Of a stretch of DNA of 64,000 bases, positions 30,631 to 37,772 are shown one piece after another. The DNA comes from Alphaproteobacteria bacterium (lineage in GTDB: Bacteria; Pseudomonadota; Alphaproteobacteria; Micavibrionales; Micavibrionaceae). The notes under the pieces are model-generated. The model was not told where the DNA came from. It did no database searches and saw only the letters and a program-made list of their open reading frames with translations. The stretch covers positions 121,093 to 185,092 of the forward strand of contig JAUHVY010000001.1 in assembly GCA_030424975.1 (NCBI GenBank), given 5' to 3'. The translations under genes and the position numbers were made by a program. Every line of letters starts with the position of its first letter. The stretch's first letter is position 1.

Positions 30631-31349
30631 TGAATATGTATGAGCAGCCTCTCGATGTGCATGCATTGTTAAACGGAAGCACCGTCGCAGACAGGTGTGT
30701 TTGGATTGTCTTTAGCGGTCAAACGGATTTACCGTGGCTTCGTATTTTAAAACGCGGTTTTCGGCATTGCTTTGCCCTCATCTATGAAAACGGAAAATGG
30801 ATTAGTGTTGATCCGATGGCGCATTATATGGAGGTCATAACCCATGATGTGCCAAGCGATTTCAATATGCCGACATGGTTGGAGCAACGTGGATGCACAT
30901 TGTTATTGTCCCCGCGCGTAACGCCGAAAATGCGGCCTGCGCCGATTATGTTTTTTTCCTGTGTCGAGGTGTGTAAACGCCTTGCGGGGATACATGATAT
31001 GCGGGTGATTACCCCATGGCAGCTTTATGATTACCTTAACAAACAACAGAATAAAAATGCCGCACAGCCGAGCGGTTCAAAACTTATAGGAGGAAGAATA
31101 TGGGAAGTTTATTTTCATCGCCTAAGGCGTCGTTACCTGCGGTTCAAACGCCGTCGTCAAATGCAACAACGGGTGGACAGGAAACGCAAGGCAGTGGTGT
31201 TGTGCAAAAAACATCCGAGGAAAATGCCGCACAAGAGCGCGAAAGAAATTTGTTATCACGTAAACGTGGTCGTCTGGGCACGATTGAAACAGGTTTCCGC
31301 GGATTTTTGGGGCAAAGTACAAGCAGTGATGCCCGAAAAAGCCTGCTAG
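30630..31349 (+). CDS. phage-cluster protein, possible papain/NlpC-like fold, with overlapping basic tail
   Basis: 239 residues. Residues 1-~140 look like a small folded domain with a His in KRGFRHCFALIYENGKWISV, an Asp in VDPM and a Cys in FFSCVEVCKRLAG. This His...Cys spacing recalls permuted NlpC/papain-like phage proteins, but that is a weak inference. Residues 157-239 are extremely Arg/Lys-rich and are read from the same DNA as the 85-residue gene at 31100, in another frame. That tail looks like a read-through shadow. In the +1 frame a TAG (31087-31089) sits directly before the next gene's ribosome site, so a one-base shift may have removed the normal stop. Confidence 0.55.
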   Translation: MNMYEQPLDVHALLNGSTVADRCVWIVFSGQTDLPWLRILKRGFRHCFALIYENGKWISVDPMAHYMEVITHDVPSDFNMPTWLEQRGCTLLLSPRVTPKMRPAPIMFFSCVEVCKRLAGIHDMRVITPWQLYDYLNKQQNKNAAQPSGSKLIGGRIWEVYFHRLRRRYLRFKRRRQMQQRVDRKRKAVVLCKKHPRKMPHKSAKEICYHVNVVVWARLKQVSADFWGKVQAVMPEKAC

Positions 31350-31357
31350 GGGAGTAG
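31100..31357 (+). CDS. small phage-cluster protein
   Basis: 85 residues: MGSLFSSPKASLPAVQTPSS, then a Gln/Gly/Ser-rich linker, a basic stretch RERERNLLSRKRGRLGTIET, then GFRGFLGQ. A strong ribosome site (AGGAGG, 31089-31094) lies 5 bases before the ATG. Low-complexity proteins with a MG(S/G)LFSSPK start are commonly placed just before portal genes in podoviruses and alphaproteobacterial prophages, but the function is unknown. It overlaps 250 bases of the preceding reading frame. This frame is the better supported of the two. Confidence 0.7.
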   Translation: MGSLFSSPKASLPAVQTPSSNATTGGQETQGSGVVQKTSEENAAQERERNLLSRKRGRLGTIETGFRGFLGQSTSSDARKSLLGE

Positions 31358-31395
31358 GCAGCGCGAAAGCGATTATTAAAGAGAAGGATTTCGAT

Positions 31396-32904
31396 ATGAA
31401 TAAAAGTGATATTGCGCCTGAGCCGTTTATGGCTGAGGCGGCGCTTGATGCTGCGCGCGGTGCTGCCGTTATAAAGCGATATGAGGGCGCAAAAGACAGG
31501 CGTACGCCTTGGCTCAGCCTTTGGGAGAGCTGTTACGACTATGCCTTGCCGCAACATGCGGGGTTTACGTTTGACGCCCCTGTTGCAAAGCGTCAGATGC
31601 AGAACGTGTTTGATGCGACGGCTCTGGATGCTGTTGATCAATTGGCGGCAAGCATGCTGGGGCATTTAACACCGATATGGACGCAATGGTTCGGCCTTAT
31701 TCCGGGGCCGGATGTTAGTGAGGAGGAGGCGCAAAGTTTAGCGCCCGTATTGGAAAAAGCAGCCCGCGTCATGCAATCGCATTTTGATCGTTCCAATTTT
31801 GCGATGGAAATTCACCAATGCTATTTGGACTTGGTTGTCGGCGGTACGGCCTCTCTTGCATTCGAAGAAAGCGCGCCCGGAGATTTCAGTGCGTTTAAAT
31901 TTCAGGCCATTCCCCTAAAGCATATAGTTTTAGAAGAGGGGGCAACAGGGTTCCTTGATGGCGGATATCGTATTCTGGCGCTTACGTTGGATCAAATGAT
32001 GGCGCGCTATTCGCAGGCGGTTTTGCCAAAGGATGTTATTCGTGCGCTTGCCAAAGATCCGCAGGCGCGGATCAATGTTTTGGAGGGCATAACGCAAAAC
32101 GGCTCTGTTTATGATTATGTAGCTGTCTTAAATCACGAACAGGGCACGCCGATAATTTTGCAGGCGGGAACGTTTAATGAAAGCCCGATCATCAGTTTCA
32201 GGTGGTCTAAAACCCCGGGAGAGATTTACGGGCGTTCACCTGTGATGAAGGCTCTTCCTGATATTAAAACCGCCAATAAAGTAGTGGAGTTAATTCTGAA
32301 GAATGCTTCCATTGCGGTGACAGGGATCTGGCAGGCAGATGATGACGGGGTTTTGAACCCCGCGAATATTGAGCTTGTCCCGGGGAGTATTATTCCAAAA
32401 GCCGTAGGCTCAAAGGGGTTGCAGCCATTGGATATGCCTGGACAATTCGATGTATCGCAAATCATGTTGGAGAATTTGCAAGGACGTATTCGCCATGCTT
32501 TGCTCGTTGATCGCTTAGCGCCCGTCGGAACGCGCATGACCGCAACCGAAGTGTTAGAGCGTACATCGGAGATGGCTCTATTGCTTTCCGCAACATATGG
32601 GCGGTTACAATCTGAACTATTATTACCGTTAATCAAGCGTGCCTATGCGATTTTACGCCGCCGTGGAGAAGTGCCGGACCTTATGCTGGACGGGCGCAAT
32701 GTAATGATTGATTTCAGGTCACCTTTGGCGCGCGCGCAAGGGCAAAGTCATGTGCAAAATACATTGCAATGGGTCAATGCGGTTCAATCGCTTGGAGCAG
32801 AAGGGGCGGGGCGCGTTGATGTTCACGCAACTGCGCGTTACTTGCGCGAGGCCATGGCTGTGCCATCTGATCTGATGCGCTCTGATGATGCGATTATTTC
32901 ATAA
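31396..32904 (+). CDS. portal protein (T7-type head-to-tail connector)
   Basis: 502 residues. The N-terminus has the connector-family pattern: IKRYEGAKDRRTPWLSLWES, CYDYALPQ, RQMQNVFDATALDAVDQLAA, SMLGHLTP, W. Later, FRWSKTPGEIYGRSPVMKAL and RMTATEVLERTSEMALLL are also typical of T7 gp8-like portals. Twelve copies would form the ring at the capsid vertex through which DNA enters and leaves. The length is near normal (~500-540). AGAAGG precedes the ATG. The scaffold candidate follows. Confidence 0.9.
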   Translation: MNKSDIAPEPFMAEAALDAARGAAVIKRYEGAKDRRTPWLSLWESCYDYALPQHAGFTFDAPVAKRQMQNVFDATALDAVDQLAASMLGHLTPIWTQWFGLIPGPDVSEEEAQSLAPVLEKAARVMQSHFDRSNFAMEIHQCYLDLVVGGTASLAFEESAPGDFSAFKFQAIPLKHIVLEEGATGFLDGGYRILALTLDQMMARYSQAVLPKDVIRALAKDPQARINVLEGITQNGSVYDYVAVLNHEQGTPIILQAGTFNESPIISFRWSKTPGEIYGRSPVMKALPDIKTANKVVELILKNASIAVTGIWQADDDGVLNPANIELVPGSIIPKAVGSKGLQPLDMPGQFDVSQIMLENLQGRIRHALLVDRLAPVGTRMTATEVLERTSEMALLLSATYGRLQSELLLPLIKRAYAILRRRGEVPDLMLDGRNVMIDFRSPLARAQGQSHVQNTLQWVNAVQSLGAEGAGRVDVHATARYLREAMAVPSDLMRSDDAIIS

Positions 32905-32931
32905 GCTTTTCATTACAAAAGGAGATTTAAG

Positions 32932-33576
32932 ATGAATGAAGAAGAAAATTTGTTGGAAATAGATATTCCGCAAAAGTTTAAAGATGTCAAAACGGGGGCT
33001 CTTGATACGCAAAAGCTGTTGGCATCGTATAAAGAGTTGGAAGGGCATTTATCAAGCAGACCATCTGCGCCGAAGTCACATCTTGATTATTGTATTGATT
33101 GTTCACACGGCATGTTCAATGCAGATGAGGAGGTAAACAAGCGCTTGCATGATAAAGGGTTTACGCCCGAACAAGCGCAAGAGGTGTACGATTTGGCGGC
33201 AGAAAAGCTGATGCCGATGATCCGTGAATTAGCAGTGGAATATCAGGCGGAACGCGAGGTCGAAAAATTGGTCAATCATTTCGGCGGTTCAGAGAAATGG
33301 AAAGAGGTGTCACGTCAATTACTGACATTTGGCCGTCAGAATATGCCCGAAGATGTGCTTGATAATATGGCATCATCATATGAGGGTGTTTTGGCGCTTT
33401 ATCGTATGATGCAGAATAAGGAGCCGAGCCTGCAGCGTCATGCCGCGCCGTCACATGACGGTCCGGATGAGAAAAAGCTGATTTCCATGATGCGTGATCC
33501 GAAATATTGGCGCGAAAAAGACCCATCCTTTGTTGAGAAGGTAACAAAGGGGTTTGAAGGCTTGTATAATAGCTAA
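32932..33576 (+). CDS. capsid assembly/scaffolding protein candidate
   Basis: 214 residues, acidic and mostly helical, with a Glu/Lys-rich central part (YQAEREVEKLVNHFGGSEKW) and the phage head-assembly-like QNMPEDVLDNMASSYEGVLA and KYWREKDPSF. It lies between portal and capsid, the place of T7 gp9. AAGGAG lies 9 bases before the ATG. The call rests on position and composition, and homology to gp9 is plausible. It is followed by a hairpin and a convergent PilZ gene. Confidence 0.7.
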   Translation: MNEEENLLEIDIPQKFKDVKTGALDTQKLLASYKELEGHLSSRPSAPKSHLDYCIDCSHGMFNADEEVNKRLHDKGFTPEQAQEVYDLAAEKLMPMIRELAVEYQAEREVEKLVNHFGGSEKWKEVSRQLLTFGRQNMPEDVLDNMASSYEGVLALYRMMQNKEPSLQRHAAPSHDGPDEKKLISMMRDPKYWREKDPSFVEKVTKGFEGLYNS

Positions 33577-33602
33577 GCCATTGAAAACGCCCTAAAGTAT
33601 TT

Positions 33603-33625
33603 AGCCCCGCAAAATGTGCGGGGCT
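33603..33625. terminator. hairpin between scaffold gene and convergent PilZ gene
   Basis: A 9-bp stem, AGCCCCGCA (33603-33611) with TGCGGGGCT (33617-33625), has a 5-base loop. T-runs are weak on both strands, but its position between convergent stops suggests transcription termination. Confidence 0.55.
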
Positions 33626-33655
33626 GTTATCAATCAATTTAGGAGAGGGGTAATT

Positions 33656-34036
33656 CTAAACCTGAGATTCTGCGAAACGTTGTGCAACGTAGTCATCAAC
33701 GACTTTTTGAAAGCCGGATTGTACGTTTTTGGTCAACGGAAGGAATCGTAGGGCAACTTTATTCGGCACTTTGCGAATAACTTTGGCTTTATGGTCAACT
33801 TCCATGATTTCGTCACGTAATTTGAATTTTACGGTAAAAGTGCATTCCTGACCGATGGCAAACAGGCGTTCATCTGCGGTAATTAGCATACCACCTGAAC
33901 TCCAGTTTTCGACCGGGTGCATTTGTCCGTTAATGATGCTGACGCAACGATCATCAGAGCGACGTGCATGAACGCGTTTTCTTAATGAACTTACATCTTG
34001 GCTTTTCGCTTGATGTGAAACATTCTTACCAAACAT
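33656..34036 (-). CDS. PilZ domain protein
   Basis: 126 residues. The c-di-GMP-binding motifs of PilZ are present: RxxxR in RKRVHARR (Arg21, Arg25) and (D/N)xSxxG as NWSSGG (44-49). A beta-barrel-like remainder follows (FTVKFKLRDEIMEVDHKAKV). PilZ domains sense cyclic di-GMP and act on motility, secretion or polysaccharide systems. It is the only minus-strand gene inside the phage-derived cluster, between scaffold and capsid. It could be a cargo gene or a host gene trapped during decay. Its promoter would lie in the AT-rich 34037-34190 region. Confidence 0.85.
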   Translation of the reverse strand: MFGKNVSHQAKSQDVSSLRKRVHARRSDDRCVSIINGQMHPVENWSSGGMLITADERLFAIGQECTFTVKFKLRDEIMEVDHKAKVIRKVPNKVALRFLPLTKNVQSGFQKVVDDYVAQRFAESQV

Positions 34037-34191
34037 CAGTTTATACCTTGTTTTAGTTTTATTATGACAAAAACCTAATATAAATTTTTGTTCAAATTAA
34101 GGCAATTTTAACAGATTTAGGCTACTGCACACAAAAAAATAAGGTTTTTTGTATTTTTATCTTGCATTTATATGACTTTATTCCTAAAATT

Positions 34192-34235
34192 GTGGTGTAG
34201 GCACCACTCTTGCGACATTTTAGTGCGAGGTGGTG
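34192..34235 (+). ncRNA. candidate RNA switch with two exclusive hairpins
   Basis: GTGGTG (34192-34197), CACCAC (34202-34207) and GTGGTG (34230-34235) lie in one leader. The middle block can pair with either outer block, so two hairpins compete. The second is extended by CTTGCG pairing towards TGCGAG. A terminator follows at 34266 and the capsid gene at 34402. This is the layout of a transcription attenuator. It matches no riboswitch class I know and does not resemble the GEMM c-di-GMP motif. Confidence 0.35.
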
Positions 34236-34265
34236 TAATTTTATTTCAGTTTAGCGAAATTCTCT

Positions 34266-34315
34266 AAGTGGCTTTGACAACATCTGATTTTTCAGGTGCC
34301 GGAGCCGCTTTTTTT
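34266..34315 (+). terminator. two-part terminator upstream of capsid
   Basis: An outer stem AAGTGGCT (34266-34273) with AGCCGCTT (34303-34310) encloses an inner stem CATCTG (34281-34286) with CAGGTG (34293-34298). Seven T follow. It lies before, not after, the capsid gene. Confidence 0.75.
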
Positions 34316-34325
34316 ATGCCTGAAA
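34307..34325 (+). repeat. GC-T7-ATGCCTGAAA element, copy 1
   Basis: The 19 bases GCTTTTTTTATGCCTGAAA are identical to 43427-43445, upstream of the terminase. A shorter copy (T6-AATGCCTGAA) is at 37734-37749, upstream of tail tubular B. Each follows a terminator and opens a tiny MPE reading frame. Confidence 0.7.
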
Positions 34326-34401
34326 CGGCCCTGTTACATCGGTATGCAGGATAACCCGCGCAGGTTTCATTTTCCAATTAACATTAACAAAGAGGTTTAT
34401 A

Positions 34402-35235
34402 ATGTCTACGACAATAGATCAGGCTTTTATTAAGCAATTCGAGCGTGAGGTTCACGAAGCATATCAACGACAAGGGTCAAAGCTTCGTAATACGGTGCGC
34501 ACAATTTCAAATGTGAATGGCTCCAGTGCCGTTTTCCAAAAAGTCGGCAAGGGAACAGCCAGCACGAAATCAACGCATGGTATGGTGCCAGTGATGAACT
34601 TGGATCACACCGCGATTGAGGTCATCTTGCAAGATTATTATGCGGGTGACTGGGTTGATCGTTTAGATGAGCTGAAAACAAATATTGATGAGCGCCAGGT
34701 GATCGCAAATGCAGGGGCGCAAGCTCTGGGCCGTAAAACGGATGAATTGATCATCAATGCCCTTGAAACGGCATCAACGCATACAATTGCAGACGGTAAT
34801 GTCGGTATGACAAAGGATAAAATCCTGAGTGCGTTTGAAACATTCGGTGAAAATGATGTGCCTGATGATGCGCAACGTTTTTGCGTGGTCGGGTGGAAGC
34901 AATGGAGTGATCTGCTTGCGATTGATGAGTTCGTGAATGCCGATTATATCGGTCATGAACAATTGCCGTTTGCCACAATCACGCAGGCGAAGATGTTTCT
35001 GGGTACAGTTTTTATTCCGCATTCAGGTCTGCCGATTGACGGGAATGATGTACGCTCTTGTTTCTATTATCACAAAACCGCCGTCGGTCATGCAGCGGCC
35101 AGTGATGTCCAAACAGATATCTCATGGCATGGCGACCGCGCCGCGCATTTCGTCAATAATATGATGAGCCAAGGCGCCGGTCTGATTGATGAGAGCGGTA
35201 TTGTGGTTATCGGCTGTGATGAAACGCCCGACTAA
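34402..35235 (+). CDS. major capsid protein (podovirus type)
   Basis: 277 residues: a helical N-terminus TIDQAFIKQFEREVHEAY, then SKLRNTVRT, and a mixed alpha/beta body with LDHTAIEVILQDYYAGDWVD, LDELKTNIDERQVIANAGAQ, GRKTDELIINALE and a loop QRFCVVGWKQWSDLL. This is the HK97-fold capsid family found in many podoviruses and prophages. It forms the icosahedral shell. It has its own leader with an attenuator-like element. The 79-residue gene follows. Confidence 0.85.
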   Translation: MSTTIDQAFIKQFEREVHEAYQRQGSKLRNTVRTISNVNGSSAVFQKVGKGTASTKSTHGMVPVMNLDHTAIEVILQDYYAGDWVDRLDELKTNIDERQVIANAGAQALGRKTDELIINALETASTHTIADGNVGMTKDKILSAFETFGENDVPDDAQRFCVVGWKQWSDLLAIDEFVNADYIGHEQLPFATITQAKMFLGTVFIPHSGLPIDGNDVRSCFYYHKTAVGHAAASDVQTDISWHGDRAAHFVNNMMSQGAGLIDESGIVVIGCDETPD

Positions 35236-35273
35236 TTCCCATTAAAATTTAAAGAAAGAAAAGGAGACATATC

Positions 35274-35513
35274 ATGGCTTATTCAGCATCTGATTTAAGT
35301 GTTTTGGCCTATGCCAATAATTTTACGTTATGGCATTTCACAACAACAGACAGCGCAATTACAAGTGGCGGTTATTTTAACAAAGCCGCCGATATGTTGC
35401 GTGTGAATGATTTGATTATTGCGAATATCGATACCGACGGGACCGCGTCTACGGCATTTTATGTTGTGACCGGCAATGACGGCAGCAGCGTCACTATCAC
35501 GGCTTATGCGTAA
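35274..35513 (+). CDS. small beta-rich protein after capsid
   Basis: 79 residues, Thr/Ser/Ala-rich and beta-rich, without charge clusters: LAYANNFTLWHFTTTDSAIT, GGYFNKAADMLRVNDLIIAN, and FYVVTGNDGSSVTITAYA. AAGGAG precedes the ATG by 7 bases. Proteins of this type follow capsid genes in several podovirus-like prophages, and a decoration or head-completion role is possible. I do not recognise a named family. A hairpin follows at 35557. Confidence 0.65.
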   Translation: MAYSASDLSVLAYANNFTLWHFTTTDSAITSGGYFNKAADMLRVNDLIIANIDTDGTASTAFYVVTGNDGSSVTITAYA

Positions 35514-35556
35514 ATGCGTCATAAGTAACCAAACGTGACCTTTCCTAAAAAACGCG

Positions 35557-35581
35557 GGCGGTAATATATTAACCGCCTGTT
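35557..35581 (+). terminator. hairpin after the capsid transcription unit
   Basis: GGCGGT (35557-35562) pairs with ACCGCC (35572-35577) around an AT-rich loop, followed by TGTTT. The T-run is short. Confidence 0.5.
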
Positions 35582-35669
35582 TCAGACGTAAAAGCGTTGA
35601 GCTTTACTCCTCTTAGAAACCACAGCTCCGCTTTGGTGAGCCGCATTAGGAACAGGTATCGATATGGCG

Positions 35670-35702
35670 CAGCCCCGATTGTTTAAAACGCTTTCGGGGC
35701 TG
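35670..35702 (+). terminator. hairpin in the leader of tail tubular protein A
   Basis: A perfect 9-bp stem, CAGCCCCGA (35670-35678) with TCGGGGCTG (35694-35702), has a 15-base loop. It lies inside what would be an N-terminal extension of the next reading frame. This supports a start at 35745 rather than 35664. It could be an RNA processing or regulatory structure, as no T-run follows. Confidence 0.4.
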
Positions 35703-35744
35703 TCTGCCTTACAACGTATCATCAGGATTTTCAGGAGAAAAATT

Positions 35745-36314
35745 ATGGCTTTATCAGATATCGGCCTTTGTGCGCGTGCCCTTATAAAAATCGGCGCGGC
35801 GCCAATCACAAGTTTTGAAGACGGAAGCGCAGAAAGCGAAATTGCAGGCGCATTATTTGGGCAAATACGTGATGCTTTGCTTTCGTCTTATGCATGGAGC
35901 TTTGCTAGCGGGCAGGTTGTTTTAAACAGATTAGAAGGCGCGCCGTTAGCGGATTACACATATGCGTATCAGTTACCGAATGATTTCCTGCGTGCCCTTA
36001 GCGCGGGGCAGGGCTCACGCGGTAGGGGATTGAATTTCAGAATTGCGGGTAATCAACTGCATACAAATGCATCCGAAGTCATCCTGAGTTATATCTATCG
36101 CCCCGAAGAAGAAGTGTTCCCTCCATATTTTGATCAGGCGTTAATTGCACGGCTGGCGGCGGAGTTTACGATTCCCGTGACGGAGAATACATCGCGTGCA
36201 GAAAGCATGATGGCATTGGCCGAGCAAGAGTTTAAAAATGCACGACAAATTGACGCACAGCAAGATACGCCAAATAAAATTGAAGATTTCACGCTAATAA
36301 ATGCGCGTGATTAG
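35745..36314 (+). CDS. tail tubular protein A (T7 gp11-like)
   Basis: 189 residues from the ATG at 35745, which has AGGAG 7 bases upstream and gives the family start MALSDIGLCARALIKIGAAP. Further motifs are EIAGALFGQIRDALLSSYAW, YAYQLPNDFLRAL, and YIYRPEEEVFPPYFDQALIA, all typical of the gatekeeper protein under the portal. An in-frame ATG at 35664 is rejected because a hairpin lies in between. It joins the portal to the tail nozzle. Confidence 0.85.
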   Translation: MALSDIGLCARALIKIGAAPITSFEDGSAESEIAGALFGQIRDALLSSYAWSFASGQVVLNRLEGAPLADYTYAYQLPNDFLRALSAGQGSRGRGLNFRIAGNQLHTNASEVILSYIYRPEEEVFPPYFDQALIARLAAEFTIPVTENTSRAESMMALAEQEFKNARQIDAQQDTPNKIEDFTLINARD

Positions 36315-36397
36315 TCGCTTTTTTTCTTGGTTTTATTAAAACCCGTGTGATAACTTTATTGAAATAAAAAAATAAATAATACGCACAGGGTGGTTAT

Positions 36398-37390
36398 ATG
36401 GTGGATTCAGCAAAGGACAGTAATGGTGTGTCAGGTGATTTTCCTGATATGTCGGGTGATTTTGATGGCGGAAAAGAGGTTTTGCGCCAATCGCGTCATT
36501 TCACGATTGAGCGTGTCAATGATAAGCAAACACTTGAACAGGAGTGGGAGCCGTTATTGGTCGAGATTTTTCCCGATGAAGGTGACCGAGAGCCGATTGA
36601 GCTTTTGAATGAACGTTTGGAAAACGGCGAGAATTTCTTTTTAATGCGTGATGAAACAGGGCGCGCCGTTGGTATGGAGCTATCGCAAATTATGCTTGAT
36701 AGCGATGAGCCTGATGCGAAGTATAAAGCCATGTATGTGCCGTGGACAGGCGTTGTTGAGGAATGCCGAAACAACGGTATCGGGTCACAAATGAACCGTC
36801 AGATTTCTGAATATATGCGCGAAAATTATGGCACAACGCATACACTGATTGATATTGAAGACCCTGATAGATTGCATGATTCAGGATACGCACCTGAGGA
36901 ATTAGATGAGGCCATCGGCTTTGCAGAGCGCCGTATTAATTTCTGGCGTCGTGAGGGGTTTGTTGTCGTTGATGATGAGAGCAAGCAATCAGGTGATAAG
37001 CTTGAATATGTGCGACCTGCGTCCGATGATGAACAAAATATTCAGGGGTATGACCATTTAACCGTGCGTCTTGAAAATGACGCATTGGAGGCCGAAGTAT
37101 TAAGCGCGGACGGGATGGAGATTGATAAGGACTTTGTCCGTGAATGTTATCTTGATATGACCCGTATTCAGTATGGCAATCATAGTGAAGATGAGCTTCG
37201 TGAAATGTTCCCGGCGGTAAATCAGTATTTGAATGATATTGATGCAGTCCAGGAGCCGACATTGAAGCTCCGTAGTAGTGCCATTACACCAAAGCGCACA
37301 CCGGATGCGGATATTGTTATGACGATGAAGTCCGATGCGCAAATACCTGTTGCTTCGTATGATACGGAAGAAGGGTATGATTGTGATTAA
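36398..37390 (+). CDS. GNAT-type N-acetyltransferase in the phage cluster
   Basis: 330 residues. An acidic N-terminus precedes a GNAT-like domain with FFLMRDETGRAVGMELSQIM and the acetyl-CoA loop EECRNNGIGSQMNRQISEYM (Arg124-Gly129). The pattern R-x-x-G-x-G is intact. The C-terminal ~100 residues are a separate acidic region (VTMKSDAQIP near the end). The target is unknown. It is not part of a T7-like module, so with the following small gene it looks like an inserted cargo pair. AGGGTGG precedes the ATG. Confidence 0.7.
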   Translation: MVDSAKDSNGVSGDFPDMSGDFDGGKEVLRQSRHFTIERVNDKQTLEQEWEPLLVEIFPDEGDREPIELLNERLENGENFFLMRDETGRAVGMELSQIMLDSDEPDAKYKAMYVPWTGVVEECRNNGIGSQMNRQISEYMRENYGTTHTLIDIEDPDRLHDSGYAPEELDEAIGFAERRINFWRREGFVVVDDESKQSGDKLEYVRPASDDEQNIQGYDHLTVRLENDALEAEVLSADGMEIDKDFVRECYLDMTRIQYGNHSEDELREMFPAVNQYLNDIDAVQEPTLKLRSSAITPKRTPDADIVMTMKSDAQIPVASYDTEEGYDCD

Positions 37391-37463
37391 TCATATTTGA
37401 CGTATGGTGGTTTTATGCCTTATAACTTAAATTATAAGTAATTTTTTGGGAAGGTGAATGAAT

Positions 37464-37643
37464 ATGGGTCTAGATAATCAAAAAAGTATTTCAAAAGAGT
37501 GGGATCCGCAAGCTGAGGACAGCTTAGGTGCGGATGCATCAGTTTCTTTTGATCGTGGTGTTGCAGCAGAAGTGGAAACAAAGTCAGCACCTGTACATCC
37601 GATCGCAGAAGAAGAGCATGACGGTTTCGGCCTGGGTGTTTAA
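37464..37643 (+). CDS. small acidic hypothetical protein
   Basis: 59 residues from the ATG at 37464 (GGAAGG 9 bases upstream). An ATG two codons earlier sits too close to the ribosome site. It is acidic, probably disordered, and ends in EEEHDGFGLGV. No family is recognised. It follows the acetyltransferase gene by ~70 bases and is closed by a strong terminator, so the two may form one unit. Confidence 0.5.
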   Translation: MGLDNQKSISKEWDPQAEDSLGADASVSFDRGVAAEVETKSAPVHPIAEEEHDGFGLGV

Positions 37644-37668
37644 TACCGTCACATAAATGTTTTTATAA

Positions 37669-37694
37669 AGCTCGCTGCTTTGGCGGGCTTTTTT
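37669..37694 (+). terminator. terminator after the small acidic gene
   Basis: A 7-bp stem AGCTCGC (37669-37675) with GCGGGCT (37683-37689; 37683-37684 read GC after a G), including one G-U pair, is followed by six T. Confidence 0.7.
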
Positions 37695-37733
37695 ATTGTT
37701 TTTTTGAGGTAAGGCGCAGTGCGTTTTTGCCTC

Positions 37734-37749
37734 TTTTTTAATGCCTGAA
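37734..37749 (+). repeat. T6-AATGCCTGAA element, copy 2
   Basis: A near copy of the element at 34307 and 43427. Its ATG (37741) opens an 11-codon frame (MPEFWKRGEDL) whose TGA overlaps the ATG of tail tubular protein B as ATGA (37773-37776). Confidence 0.6.
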
Positions 37750-37772
37750 TTTTGGAAAAGGGGAGAGGATTT

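Larger units (their letters stand above)
34037..34401. other. 365-base intergenic region upstream of the capsid gene
   Basis: It holds an AT-rich stretch (34037-34190, likely promoter of the PilZ gene), a GTGGTG/CACCAC/GTGGTG alternative-pairing element (34192-34235), and a two-part terminator (34266-34315). A 12-codon reading frame (MPETALLHRYAG) starts at 34316. The capsid ribosome site (AGAGG, 34390-34394) follows. No protein gene of normal size is present. Confidence 0.6.

Noticed and set aside
31144-31665. 173-codon minus-strand frame across the small phage gene and portal start
   Set aside because: Antisense shadow with an Arg/Cys-rich composition that mirrors the plus-strand genes.
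34192-34235. c-di-GMP (GEMM) riboswitch before capsid
   Set aside because: Considered because of the PilZ neighbour, but the conserved GEMM core bases are not present.
35664-35744. Longer start for tail tubular protein A
   Set aside because: The stretch holds a perfect 9-bp hairpin and lacks a ribosome site. The ATG at 35745 has AGGAG and matches the family start.
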